A program made the position numbers and the translations under genes. 46,386 nucleotides of DNA from F23-B02 sp963625655 (GTDB lineage Bacteria > Bacillota > Clostridia > Oscillospirales > Oscillospiraceae): positions 1-46,386 of the forward strand of contig CAVFTS010000012.1 of assembly GCA_963625655.1 (NCBI GenBank). The letters run 5' to 3'. Under the pieces are notes generated by a model. It was not told where the DNA came from. It did not search any database and was given only the letters and a program-made list of their open reading frames with translations. Of this stretch, positions 6,798 through 15,201 are shown piece after piece (the first letter of the stretch is position 1; every line of letters begins with the position of its first letter).

Positions 6798-8132
6798 ATG
6801 AGGATTCTTTACATAGCCTTTGATAACCCTGCGGTGGACACGATACTCGGCGGCATGAACGAGGAGACGCTGTCGGGTCTGCCTGCGTTTTTCTACCCCT
6901 TCAAGCTGCTCTTGGAGCGTGGAAATACGATCGACCTGCTGCTGTTTTCAAACGCAGAGCATGAGGTCACGGAAAGCGAACACTTCAAAAAGGAAAACTT
7001 CTTTCAAATAAAGTCAAAGCACGGCGGAGCCTTTGGCAAGCTTGAGCTTCCGCTGCTGCTCATGCGGGAGACCCGCAAGCGCCTCAAGGCACGGCACTAC
7101 GACTTTGTGTACGGTCTGTCGGAGGGCTCTCACCCGGGCGTGCGCACGGCCGCAAAAATGGGAGTCCCCTGCGCCCTGCGCCAGTTCGGAACGCAGGAGA
7201 TGGCAAACGTCCTCGAACCCGTAAAGGGCGTTTTCCGCCGCCGCTTAAAGGCGCTCAAGGATTACACATACATAACGCTCTCGATGATGAGCCGCAAGAG
7301 CTTTCTGCTCGCCACGAACGACGGTAGCCATGCCGACGAGCTGTACGACATTCTCGGCATCAAAAAGAAGAAATTCGACTTCTACTTCTGGCGCTCGGCG
7401 GTGATAATCCCCGACGAGCAGCCGAAGCCNNNNNNNNNNNNNNNNNNNNNNNNNNNNNNNNNNNNNNNNNNNNNNNNNNNNNNNNNNNNNNNNNNNNNNN
7501 NNNNGCAGACGAAGCCCGATGTCGGCAGCGGCAGCTACCCCGACGTGTACGACCCGAGCTGCCTCTCGATGGTCGGCAGGATTGCCGACGTAAAACGGCA
7601 GGACAGAGCCGCAAGGATTCTCGGCGAGGTGCATAAGCGAGGCGTCAAAATGCACCTGTACCTCATCGGCGACATGAACAGTCGGGATATGCTCAACGCC
7701 ACGAAAAAGGTGATCACCGAGTACGGCATCGAGGACTATGTGCATTTCGTCGGCGGCAAGCCGCAGAGCCTGTGCCGCAAATATGCGAGAAACTCCCTTG
7801 CGACCCTGCTCGTGAGCGAATGGAACAGAGTCAACATTTTCTACGAGGTGATGGGCGAAGGCAGCGTCGTGCTGACGAACAACAATCACTCCATCGACGA
7901 ATTTATCGACGACAACGAAAACTGCCTCGTCTACGATACCGAGGAGGAGGCCGCCGAAATGCTCATCGCCTTGGCGAGTGACGGCGAGAAGATCGAGAAG
8001 CTTCGCCGCAGCGCCTATCGCACGGCGACGGAGAAGTTTATGACGGTCGATCGGCGCTTCGGCATGGAGGCACAGCTTATTATGGATACGGCGCAGGGCA
8101 AGGACACCTCGAAGTATCCGAAAACCATATAA
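6798..8132 (+). CDS. GT4-type glycosyltransferase, interrupted by an assembly gap
   Basis: Predicted cytoplasmic-face glycosyltransferase transferring a sugar from a nucleotide donor in surface polysaccharide synthesis. N-terminal GT-B acceptor half with MRILYIAFDNPAV; C-terminal donor half with SMVGRIADVKRQDRAARILG, LYLIGDMNSRD, the YVHFVGGKP turn and a VMGEGSVVLTNNNHSIDEFI segment in place of the usual ExxGxPV. 444 codons are counted if the 75 N at 7430-7504 keep the frame; reading frame is the same on both sides, so a single gene is likely, but about 25 residues between the two domains are unknown. First gene of the cluster. Confidence 0.8.
   Translation: MRILYIAFDNPAVDTILGGMNEETLSGLPAFFYPFKLLLERGNTIDLLLFSNAEHEVTESEHFKKENFFQIKSKHGGAFGKLELPLLLMRETRKRLKARHYDFVYGLSEGSHPGVRTAAKMGVPCALRQFGTQEMANVLEPVKGVFRRRLKALKDYTYITLSMMSRKSFLLATNDGSHADELYDILGIKKKKFDFYFWRSAVIIPDEQPKXXXXXXXXXXXXXXXXXXXXXXXXXXQTKPDVGSGSYPDVYDPSCLSMVGRIADVKRQDRAARILGEVHKRGVKMHLYLIGDMNSRDMLNATKKVITEYGIEDYVHFVGGKPQSLCRKYARNSLATLLVSEWNRVNIFYEVMGEGSVVLTNNNHSIDEFIDDNENCLVYDTEEEAAEMLIALASDGEKIEKLRRSAYRTATEKFMTVDRRFGMEAQLIMDTAQGKDTSKYPKTI
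7430..7504. other. Assembly gap of 75 N
   Basis: An uninterrupted run of N inside the glycosyltransferase gene. Its length is a multiple of three and the frame continues on both sides; the real length may differ. Confidence 0.99.
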
Positions 8133-8146
8133 ACGGAGAGAGATAT

Positions 8147-9331
8147 ATGAAAATTGCGGTTGCAGGCGTAGGATATGTGGGACTTGCCCAAGCGGTGCTG
8201 CTGGCGCAGCGCCACGAGGTCACGGCGGTCACCACGACCCCTGCGAAGGCGGACAAGATAAACGGCGGCGTCTCCCCCATAGTCGACAGGGAGATCAGCG
8301 AATACCTCGGCAAGGGACTCACGCTCCGGGCAAGCACGCAGGCGGAGCTTGCGTATAAAAACGCAGAGCTTATAATAATCGCCACCCCCACGGACTACGA
8401 CCCGGAGAGAAATATATTCAACACCTCCACCGTTGAGTTCGTGCTTGACCTCGTCGGCAGGGTGAATCCCGAGGCGCTTGTGGTCATCAAATCCACGGTA
8501 CCCGTTGGCTATTCGGAGAGCGTCGTCGGGAAATTTGCCTGCAAAAGGCTTCTGTTCTCACCCGAATTTCTGCGTGAGGGCAAGGCGCTTTACGACAATC
8601 TGCACCCCAGCCGCATCGTGGTCGGCAGACCGAAGGGCGGCATGGCGACGAAGGAGGATGCGGAGCTGTTTGCGTCGCTGCTCACCGAGGGTTCGCTTGA
8701 GGCGGACACGCCCGTGCTGTTCACGAACTCCACGGAGGCGGAGGCGATAAAGCTCTTTGCGAACACCTACCTTGCGGTGCGTGTCAGCTACTTCAACGAG
8801 CTTGACACATACTGCGAGCTGAGAGGACTCAACACCCGTCAGATCATCGACGGCGTGTGCCTTGACCCCCGCATCGGTGCGCACTACAACAACCCCTCCT
8901 TCGGCTACGGCGGCTACTGCCTGCCCAAGGACACAAAGCAGCTCGTCGCAAACTTCGGGAGCATTCCCAACAAGATCATCAGCGCATCGGTCGCCGCAAA
9001 CGACGAGCGCAAGGATCACATAGCCCGAATGATAATGAGCAGAGCCGGCGGCGGTGTCGTCGGTATCTACCGTCTTACCATGAAGGCGGGTTCGGATAAC
9101 TTCCGTGAAAGCAGCATACGGGGCGTCATCGCAAGACTCAGGTCGGCGGGCGCAAGCGTCGTGATCTTTGAGCCCACTTTGAAGTCCGGCGAATTTGACG
9201 GCATACCCGTAATAGCCGACCTTGACGAGTTCAAGCGGCGCTCCGACCTTATAGTCGCAAACCGCATGGAGCCGTGCCTTTCCGACTCGGCGGACAAGGT
9301 GTACACAAGAGATCTTTATTTCAGAGACTGA
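8147..9331 (+). CDS. ugd: UDP-glucose 6-dehydrogenase family protein
   Basis: Cytosolic NAD enzyme that oxidises the C6 of a UDP-sugar twice, typically UDP-glucose to UDP-glucuronate, supplying acidic sugars for the polysaccharide. 394 residues with N-terminal Rossmann motif VAGVGYVGLAQA, KSTVPVG, FSPEFLREGKAL, the active-site Lys in EAIKLFANTYLAVRVSYFNE (Lys202) and nucleophile Cys258 in GYGGYCLPKDTKQL. GGAGAGAG precedes ATG 8147. It lies 14 nt after the first glycosyltransferase gene. UDP-glucose is the likely substrate; other UDP-hexoses cannot be excluded. Confidence 0.93.
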   Translation: MKIAVAGVGYVGLAQAVLLAQRHEVTAVTTTPAKADKINGGVSPIVDREISEYLGKGLTLRASTQAELAYKNAELIIIATPTDYDPERNIFNTSTVEFVLDLVGRVNPEALVVIKSTVPVGYSESVVGKFACKRLLFSPEFLREGKALYDNLHPSRIVVGRPKGGMATKEDAELFASLLTEGSLEADTPVLFTNSTEAEAIKLFANTYLAVRVSYFNELDTYCELRGLNTRQIIDGVCLDPRIGAHYNNPSFGYGGYCLPKDTKQLVANFGSIPNKIISASVAANDERKDHIARMIMSRAGGGVVGIYRLTMKAGSDNFRESSIRGVIARLRSAGASVVIFEPTLKSGEFDGIPVIADLDEFKRRSDLIVANRMEPCLSDSADKVYTRDLYFRD

Positions 9332-9345
9332 TAGGGTGTGATGCT

Positions 9346-10125
9346 ATGATACCTAAGAAGATTCACTATTGCTGGTTCGGTGGAAATCCCATGACCGAGT
9401 TGGGCAAAAACTGCATTGCAAGCTGGGAAAAGTATTGTCCGGACTATGAGATCATCAGGTGGGATGAGTCCAACTATGATGTTACTAAAAACGCATATAT
9501 GAAACAGGCATATGATGCAAAGAAGTGGGCATTTGTTACCGACTATGTACGGCTTGACATTATTTATGAGCAAGGCGGTATTTATCTGGACACGGATGTT
9601 GAGCTTGTAAAAAGCATAGATGATTTGCTCTCGGACAAAGCATTCATGGGCATCGGCTGCACCGGCGGTGTTGCCACAGGCTTAGGCTTTGGTGCCGAAG
9701 CTGGGCTTGCGGTTATAAAGGACCTGCGAGATTCTTACGACAACGTTTCCTTCTTAAACGACGACGGCTCATATAACACCGCTCCATGTGTAAAATACCA
9801 AACGGAGTATTTAATGCGCCACGGTATGACGGATGAAGACGTTCTTCAGGAGGTTGACGGGATCAAGATATACCCCAAAGAATATTTCTGCCCCTTTGAC
9901 TACTCCTCAGGTGAACTGATGCTTACAGACAACACATACAGCATACATCATTACGAATCCTCTCATTGGAGCAAAAGAGCCCGAGAGGGCAATTTGCGTA
10001 TGCGCAGAGCAAAAAAGAATTATGGCAAAGTTAGATTTTTCCTTTACTCTCATAGCCGTATCGTAAGGCTTTTGGATATGCTGCTGCACGGCGAACTTGG
10101 CGAATATATACGGGACAGAAAGTAA
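9346..10125 (+). CDS. GT32-type glycosyltransferase
   Basis: 259 residues of the Gly_transf_sug (DXD) group: IPKKIHYCWFGGNPM at the start, CPDYEIIRWDE, then WAFVTDYVRLDIIYEQGGIY leading into the metal-binding LDTDVEL (Asp82, Asp84). Such enzymes add a hexose to capsule or exopolysaccharide precursors. ATG 9346 is chosen because the protein matches the family from that Met; the Shine-Dalgarno (AGGGTG) is weak, so coupling to ugd is likely. From here to 12904 the base composition becomes clearly AT-richer than in ugd. Confidence 0.88.
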   Translation: MIPKKIHYCWFGGNPMTELGKNCIASWEKYCPDYEIIRWDESNYDVTKNAYMKQAYDAKKWAFVTDYVRLDIIYEQGGIYLDTDVELVKSIDDLLSDKAFMGIGCTGGVATGLGFGAEAGLAVIKDLRDSYDNVSFLNDDGSYNTAPCVKYQTEYLMRHGMTDEDVLQEVDGIKIYPKEYFCPFDYSSGELMLTDNTYSIHHYESSHWSKRAREGNLRMRRAKKNYGKVRFFLYSHSRIVRLLDMLLHGELGEYIRDRK

Positions 10126-10238
10126 GTGAAACTCTCCTTTTCAAGAATACACAGTCAAAAGGCAACTCATATGCGAAAAACAGATTATAAGATACGGCGC
10201 ATATAGCTCAAAAATCCGTACCGCAGAGAGGGAAAATA

Positions 10239-11342
10239 ATGTCAAAACGAAAAGTAACAATTTTGTGCAATCAATTAACAGGCGGCGGCGTTGAGAAGGT
10301 CATGCAGGATGTTGCCAACTATTTAGCATCAAAATCTGAACTATACGATGTCACTGTCACTGTTTTGGACGGTACAGATGAAGGGCGTGAATTGCTTTCA
10401 GACAGCATCAGGATAAAGGGTGCCTTTCGTTCAAAAGCAGCACGCAAGAAATGGTCTGCTGCATGGATGCTTTTCAAATTTAAGCAGCTGTTTTGTGCTT
10501 TGCGTTTGATGATAACGAAGCAGGACATTTTCCTCGTGGTTAAAGACCAGCAATACTTGAGACTCGGAGCGCATATTAAGGCAAACACAAAAATTGCATG
10601 GATACATTTTAATTATGAGTTTTTCGGACTTTTTACGGCTAAAGAAAAGTTGTTCCGCTACATCAAGTCCTTTGATACTGCAATATGTGTTTCGCAGCTC
10701 GTAAAAGACATTGTTATTTCCGCTGTCGGTGATACCGGTAATTTAACCGTCGCATACAACCCGCTCAATGCTGAGGAAATAATTTCTTTGGCGAACGAAA
10801 GTATCGAACTGCCTTCAATCAATTCCAAGCCGATATTCGTTACGGTAAGTCGGTTGCGTGAGAATAAAGGAATAATGAATATCCTTCAAAGTTGCAAGGA
10901 GCTGACAAAGCAATACGATTTTTCGCTTTGGATAGTCGGAGACGGTGAAGACAGAGATCGCTTGGAGCGCTATGTAAAAGATAGCGGCATTGCAAATGTA
11001 TGCTTTTTAGGGTGGAAAGCAAATCCGTATCCTTATATCAAAAATGCAGACTGGTATATCTGTGCTTCAAAAGTTGAAACATATGGATTAACAATATTTG
11101 AATCAAACATCATCGGAACCCCTGTTTTGGCGGGAAAGCTTGACGTTCTGTCGGAATGTGCCGACCCAAACGGTATTGCTTTTGTTGAAAACAGCGCCGG
11201 CGGCATTTTAAGCGGGATGACCGACATCTTAGATGGAAGGTTAAAGATCGAAATAACCCACGATCTCAAGGCTTTACACGAAAAGTATTATACGAATCGC
11301 ATCAGCAAGATTGAAAGAATCATCAACAGCAATCAGTGTTGA
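10239..11342 (+). CDS. GT4-type glycosyltransferase
   Basis: 367 residues with GT-B architecture: VTILCNQLTGGGVEKVMQDV at the start (the GG loop of GT4 enzymes), linker near residue 175 (VAYNPLN), and a donor-binding half with VTVSRLRENKGIMNILQSC, LWIVGDGEDRDRLERYV, CFLGWKANPYPYIKNADWYI and SKVETYGLTIFESNIIGTPV, which holds the ExxxxxxxE pair. It presumably elongates the lipid-linked repeat unit. A 113-nt spacer without a clear terminator separates it from the GT32 gene; GAGAGGG precedes ATG 10239. Confidence 0.9.
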   Translation: MSKRKVTILCNQLTGGGVEKVMQDVANYLASKSELYDVTVTVLDGTDEGRELLSDSIRIKGAFRSKAARKKWSAAWMLFKFKQLFCALRLMITKQDIFLVVKDQQYLRLGAHIKANTKIAWIHFNYEFFGLFTAKEKLFRYIKSFDTAICVSQLVKDIVISAVGDTGNLTVAYNPLNAEEIISLANESIELPSINSKPIFVTVSRLRENKGIMNILQSCKELTKQYDFSLWIVGDGEDRDRLERYVKDSGIANVCFLGWKANPYPYIKNADWYICASKVETYGLTIFESNIIGTPVLAGKLDVLSECADPNGIAFVENSAGGILSGMTDILDGRLKIEITHDLKALHEKYYTNRISKIERIINSNQC

Positions 11343-11374
11343 AAGTCGTTCAACATTACGATAATGGAGCAAAA

Positions 11375-12904
11375 ATGTCCAGAACATCAAATTCTCTGAA
11401 AAACATTAAAACTTCAATATTTTTCAAACTCATAGCACTGTTGACAAACTTCGTCACCAGAAGAATTTTTATAGATACGCTGTCGGTTGCCTACCTCGGA
11501 TTAACCGGCACCTTTTCAAATATTCTTTCGGTGCTCTCGTTGGCCGAACTCGGTGTCGGAAGTGCAATCACCTTCAGTCTCTACAAGCCTTTGGCAGAGA
11601 ACGACAACGAGCTGACGCTGTCAATTCTGGCGCTGCACAAGAAGCTGTACACGATCATCGGTATAGTGGTCTTGATAATCGGACTATCTCTTACTCCGTT
11701 TCTGCCGTATTTTATAAAAGACCTGCCCGATCTTCCGAACATAAAGCTGATATACATCCTCTACGTTCTTAACTCGGCAATATCCTATTTCTTCGTGTAC
11801 AAGCAGTCGCTTATCAATGCAGACCAAAAGCAATATATCACAGTTAAATACAATTACATATCAACCATGGTGTGCGCCTTGCTCCAATGTGTGTTTTTGT
11901 ATCTGACTCACGATTTTATTGTTTATCTTTGCCTGTCGATCGGCTGCGGAATAGTAAACAACGCCCTGCTTGCAAACAAAGCAAATCATCTCTATCCCTT
12001 TATAACAGATAAAGATATTAAGCCTCTGCCTTCCCACCAAAAAAAGGAGATTACCCGTAACGTATCGGCTATGATGGCTCATAAGCTGGGAGGTGTTGTG
12101 GTAAACGGTACGGACAACTTGCTGATCGCATATTTCGTCGGTGCGGTGTCGGTTGGTTTATACTCAAATTATCTGATGATTACCCTCGGTCTGAGCTCTG
12201 CATATGCGATGATATTCAACTCCATAACTGCAAGCGTGGGAAACCTGAATGCGTCCGAGAGCAAAGAATATACCATGACGGTATTCAAAAAAATCAACTT
12301 TTTTGTTCAATGGCTTGCAGGATTTTCCGCAATCGCAATATTTGTGCTGTCGAATCATTTCATTGCGTCGGTTTGGCTGAAAAGCGAATATACACTCGAT
12401 CTGTCAATCGTCTTGGTGATAGCGCTGAACTTTTACATCACCCTTATGAGGCGAGGCGTTCTCACCTTCAGAGAAGCAATGGGACTGTATTGGTACGACA
12501 GGCACAAGCCGATCGCAGAGTCTCTGATCAATCTTGCGGCATCGATAATACTGGCAAAAAGCTACGGAATATTAGGAATCCTCTTGGGAACATCCATAAG
12601 CACCGTGACCATCTGCCTTTGGATTGAACCGTGTGTGCTTTACAAATACGGCTTTGCGTCAAGTGTACGCCCTTACTTCAAGGACTACTTCCTCAACACA
12701 GCGGTAACTCTGATCGCCGGTTACGCAACTTGGCGGATATGCGGGCTGCTTCCGTCGGAAGGACTTCCGGCATTTTTGGCAAAGGCTGCAATCTGTGCGG
12801 TGCTGCCTAATCTCGTATTTCTGATCGTATATATGAAAAGGCCGGAATTAAAGCACTATTTTATGCTGTTCAAGGGAATTGTTTTCAGAAAAAAGAATGT
12901 TTAA
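11375..12904 (+). CDS. Polysaccharide flippase (Wzx/MATE-like)
   Basis: Integral membrane protein predicted to flip undecaprenyl-linked oligosaccharide across the membrane. 509 residues with about 12-14 hydrophobic helices; N-terminal FFKLIALLTNFVTRRIFIDT and SVAYLGLTGTFSNILSVLSL followed by AELGVGSAITFSLYKPLAEN are typical of the PST/Wzx family. ATG 11375 is preferred over the frame's earlier start at 11336 because TGGAG lies five bases upstream; the earlier start would overlap the preceding gene. It is the last gene of the cluster. No Wzy polymerase or chain-length regulator is seen in the window. Confidence 0.9.
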   Translation: MSRTSNSLKNIKTSIFFKLIALLTNFVTRRIFIDTLSVAYLGLTGTFSNILSVLSLAELGVGSAITFSLYKPLAENDNELTLSILALHKKLYTIIGIVVLIIGLSLTPFLPYFIKDLPDLPNIKLIYILYVLNSAISYFFVYKQSLINADQKQYITVKYNYISTMVCALLQCVFLYLTHDFIVYLCLSIGCGIVNNALLANKANHLYPFITDKDIKPLPSHQKKEITRNVSAMMAHKLGGVVVNGTDNLLIAYFVGAVSVGLYSNYLMITLGLSSAYAMIFNSITASVGNLNASESKEYTMTVFKKINFFVQWLAGFSAIAIFVLSNHFIASVWLKSEYTLDLSIVLVIALNFYITLMRRGVLTFREAMGLYWYDRHKPIAESLINLAASIILAKSYGILGILLGTSISTVTICLWIEPCVLYKYGFASSVRPYFKDYFLNTAVTLIAGYATWRICGLLPSEGLPAFLAKAAICAVLPNLVFLIVYMKRPELKHYFMLFKGIVFRKKNV

Positions 12905-12931
12905 GCAAGAACTTACACAGGCAAAAAATAT

Positions 12932-12968
12932 GCCCACTGTGCGGTGTTTTACGCACAGTGGGCTTTTT
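12932..12968. terminator. Bidirectional terminator between polysaccharide and phage-like clusters
   Basis: GCCCACTGTGCG (12932-12943), 8-nt loop, CGCACAGTGGGC (12952-12963), then TTTTT. On the minus strand the same hairpin follows the last phage-like gene and is trailed by a T-rich stretch, so it can end both convergent transcripts. Confidence 0.9.
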
Positions 12969-12978
12969 GCGCTGCGGC

Positions 12979-13443
12979 TTAGGAGTACACGAGCGCAAGG
13001 TGACAGGGGACGATCTCCCCGATGCGGTGCTTTACCTCAGCAAGCGCCGACTCGTCTTCGGGCGCAGAGTCAAAGACTATTCGCAGCGTGCAAGACTCGT
13101 CCGTCTCCTGCGCCGTCGCCTTAACGCCGCAGAGCGGCAGAACACGGTTAAGCTCAGGCAGCGTCATGCAGCAGTTTGCTGTGCCGAGCATGGCGGCGAC
13201 CGCCGCTCTGCGATCCGAAACGCTCTCGCTTATCGGCAGATACGGCAGCAGCTCCTCGTACTCCGAAAGCTCCTCCTGTGTTGCGGTCTCGACCCTGCGG
13301 CGCCCGTCAAGGCGCTCAAGCCTGTTATATACGCCATCGAGCGCTTCACCCTCGCAGGCTATCTCAATTGCGCCGTAGCCGCCGTCAAGGTCGTATATCC
13401 TCAGCGGCGCAAGTATTTTTCGCAGGAAGGTCTCGTATGCCAT
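12979..13443 (-). CDS. Phage tail protein of the YmfQ/XkdU (DUF2313) type
   Basis: 154 residues. The N-terminal part (ETFLRKILAPLRIYDLDGGY) and a C-terminal alpha/beta segment (SCTLRIVFDSAPED, EIVPCHLALVYS) fit the baseplate-tail fibre connector that follows gpJ in Mu-like and PBSX-like phages. Its start overlaps the gpJ stop by one base (TAATG). It is the last gene of the cluster: no tail fibre (XkdV), holin or endolysin follows before the terminator. Family assignment rests on position and overall pattern. Confidence 0.7.
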   Translation of the reverse strand: MAYETFLRKILAPLRIYDLDGGYGAIEIACEGEALDGVYNRLERLDGRRRVETATQEELSEYEELLPYLPISESVSDRRAAVAAMLGTANCCMTLPELNRVLPLCGVKATAQETDESCTLRIVFDSAPEDESALAEVKHRIGEIVPCHLALVYS

Positions 13444-14495
13444 TAAGCCTCGCCTCCCGTGACGGTTATCGCCCCGATGACGGGCAGCTCGTTGGGGTCG
13501 ATTAGGAAGTCCTCCTCCGGCTGAGTCAGCACATAGCTCGCAACGCCCGGCACCGAGGCGATGATCTCCTCCAGCTCCGAGCGCAGCACATCCCTGCCGA
13601 GGCGTTCTCCGACGAAGTACTTTTGAAGTGCGATCTTCACGTTGTCGCAGATGAGCTTCTGACTCTGCCCCGCCTTTGCCGTCACGGTCGCCGCAACGCC
13701 GATGGGGACGGTCTGCGGCGTGCGGACGAGAACGTCGGTGCAGACCTCACGGTTTTCGTCCATCAGCGACTGCACCTCTGCAACGGTCGCCGATGCCGGT
13801 GTGTACTCATGCGTCGACACGATAACGTCCACGGTGCCGGCACCCCGCTCTTTGGGTATGACCTGCGCCGCAACGATCGAGTCAACGCTCATTGCAAGCT
13901 GCCTGTAATACTCCTTGTTGCCGCCGTTTATGACGGTCTTATAGCTCATAAGCACTCTCTTGCGCAGCTCCTCGTCGCTTTCGGCATCCTTGCCGCCTAA
14001 GAACGGGACGGTATTTTTGCAGCTTTTGACTCCGACGGGAGGCAGCGTCATCGTGACTATGCCCCCGGCGGCAATGCTTCCGGCAGCCCCTGCGACCGCC
14101 GCTTCGGCAGCGACGGTGCAGCTTCCAAGCGCTGCGGTAAGGCGCTTTTCCTCGGTTGTGACGTACTCCATACCGTTGTTGCCGAGGCAGCGGGTACCCT
14201 TTTCGACGGTAGTCGTCACACCGTCTGCGCCGTAGAAGGTGATCGTGCCCGTTGCCTTTTTTGCGGGAACACGGCTCAGTCCCTTGAGCGAGGCAAAGTA
14301 GTCGAGATTGCCCCCGCTTGCGGTCTGCGGCATACCCTGCGTCGCAACGAAGTCCGCCTCGTAGTACAGGCTCTCAAGCTCTGCCGCCAGCGCCGTAAAG
14401 CGCAGAGCCATATCGCCGCCGTCGTTCAGGACAAGCCCCGAAGCGCTTTCAAAGTTTTCTTTGAGCGCCGCATATATTTCTTCCGTTGTTTTCAT
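13443..14495 (-). CDS. Baseplate J-like protein (gp47/XkdT)
   Basis: 350 residues of the baseplate J family, a wedge component of contractile tails. Typical features: N-terminal TALAAELESLYYEADFVATQ, a central GNLDYFASLKGLSRVPAKKA and KATGTITFYGADG, the segment AESDEELRKRVLMSYKTVIN with GGNKEYYRQLAMSV, and the C-terminal DVLRSELEEIIASVPGV. Full length for the family, no internal break. It begins 3 nt after the gp25-like gene. Confidence 0.9.
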   Translation of the reverse strand: MKTTEEIYAALKENFESASGLVLNDGGDMALRFTALAAELESLYYEADFVATQGMPQTASGGNLDYFASLKGLSRVPAKKATGTITFYGADGVTTTVEKGTRCLGNNGMEYVTTEEKRLTAALGSCTVAAEAAVAGAAGSIAAGGIVTMTLPPVGVKSCKNTVPFLGGKDAESDEELRKRVLMSYKTVINGGNKEYYRQLAMSVDSIVAAQVIPKERGAGTVDVIVSTHEYTPASATVAEVQSLMDENREVCTDVLVRTPQTVPIGVAATVTAKAGQSQKLICDNVKIALQKYFVGERLGRDVLRSELEEIIASVPGVASYVLTQPEEDFLIDPNELPVIGAITVTGGEA

Positions 14496-14498
14496 AGC

Positions 14499-14852
14499 TT
14501 AGCTCCTTATGATCTGGTCTGTGGAGAAGCTGCCTCCGCTCCACGAAAAGTAAAGTCTGAGTCGCATGGTGTCGTCGCTCGGATAGCTCATCTGCACGTC
14601 GGTGAGCGTAACGCCGCTCTCGTCCCAGAGTGCCTCGGCGACGTATTGCCGCACCGCAAGCTCTCTGTCCTTGGGACGCTCGCCGCTTACGAGTCTGTAC
14701 AGCCTGCTGCCGTAGTCCGGCAAGGGCCAAAAGCCGCCACGTCTTGCCGCAAGCTTCATCATCACACGCTGCGCAAGCTCCTCGGCTCCGCTCACCGTAC
14801 GAAGGCTTGCTCCGATGCTGTCGTATTTGCCGTCCTTAAGTCTCAGTTCCAT
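14499..14852 (-). CDS. Baseplate wedge protein, gp25/XkdS-like
   Basis: 117 residues from ATG 14850-14852, which has GGGAG 8 bases upstream; a GTG three codons earlier lies too close to that site. The core ELAQRVMMKLAARRGGFWPL, LPDYGSRLYRLVSGERPK and AEALWDESGVTLTDVQMSY is typical of gp25/GPW wedge proteins (DUF2634 in PBSX). It overlaps the upstream gene by 17 nt. Confidence 0.82.
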   Translation of the reverse strand: MELRLKDGKYDSIGASLRTVSGAEELAQRVMMKLAARRGGFWPLPDYGSRLYRLVSGERPKDRELAVRQYVAEALWDESGVTLTDVQMSYPSDDTMRLRLYFSWSGGSFSTDQIIRS

Positions 14853-15201
14853 TAAGCTCACTCCCGTTTATAAGCACTTTGCCGTATATTTCGATGCTGC
14901 CGTCGCTGCGAAGGCACAGCGACGCCAGCCCGTTTTTAATAAGTATGTCGCCCTCGGAAAGCCCCTCCGGAACCTCGACGCCGCACACGCCGGCAACCAA
15001 AACGGAGCCGTCCTCGGTTTTTATGAGGAGCTGCTCCTCCCCCGTTTTCGGTATCCTCAGAACCCCGCCGGGGCAAAGCAGCTCGCACTTGCGGTACTCC
15101 TTCCCGGAAACGAGTGCCGGGTCCTCTCCCCCGATACTCACCCGTGCGACCGAAAGAGCGGCTCCGTCATTTATTTTCCTTCCGAACTCCTCGATCCTCA
15201 T
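14836..15201 (-). CDS. Baseplate spike-like protein (gpV/XkdR position)
   Basis: 121 residues dominated by beta-strands. An OB-fold-like middle (EEQLLIKTEDGSVLVAGVCG) is followed by a short beta-repeat (ASLCLRSDGSIEIYGKVLIN), the pattern of gpV-type spike proteins; in PBSX this position is held by XkdR. It overlaps the preceding gene by 4 nt. The family call is an inference from composition and location. Confidence 0.6.
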   Translation of the reverse strand: MRIEEFGRKINDGAALSVARVSIGGEDPALVSGKEYRKCELLCPGGVLRIPKTGEEQLLIKTEDGSVLVAGVCGVEVPEGLSEGDILIKNGLASLCLRSDGSIEIYGKVLINGSELNGTET

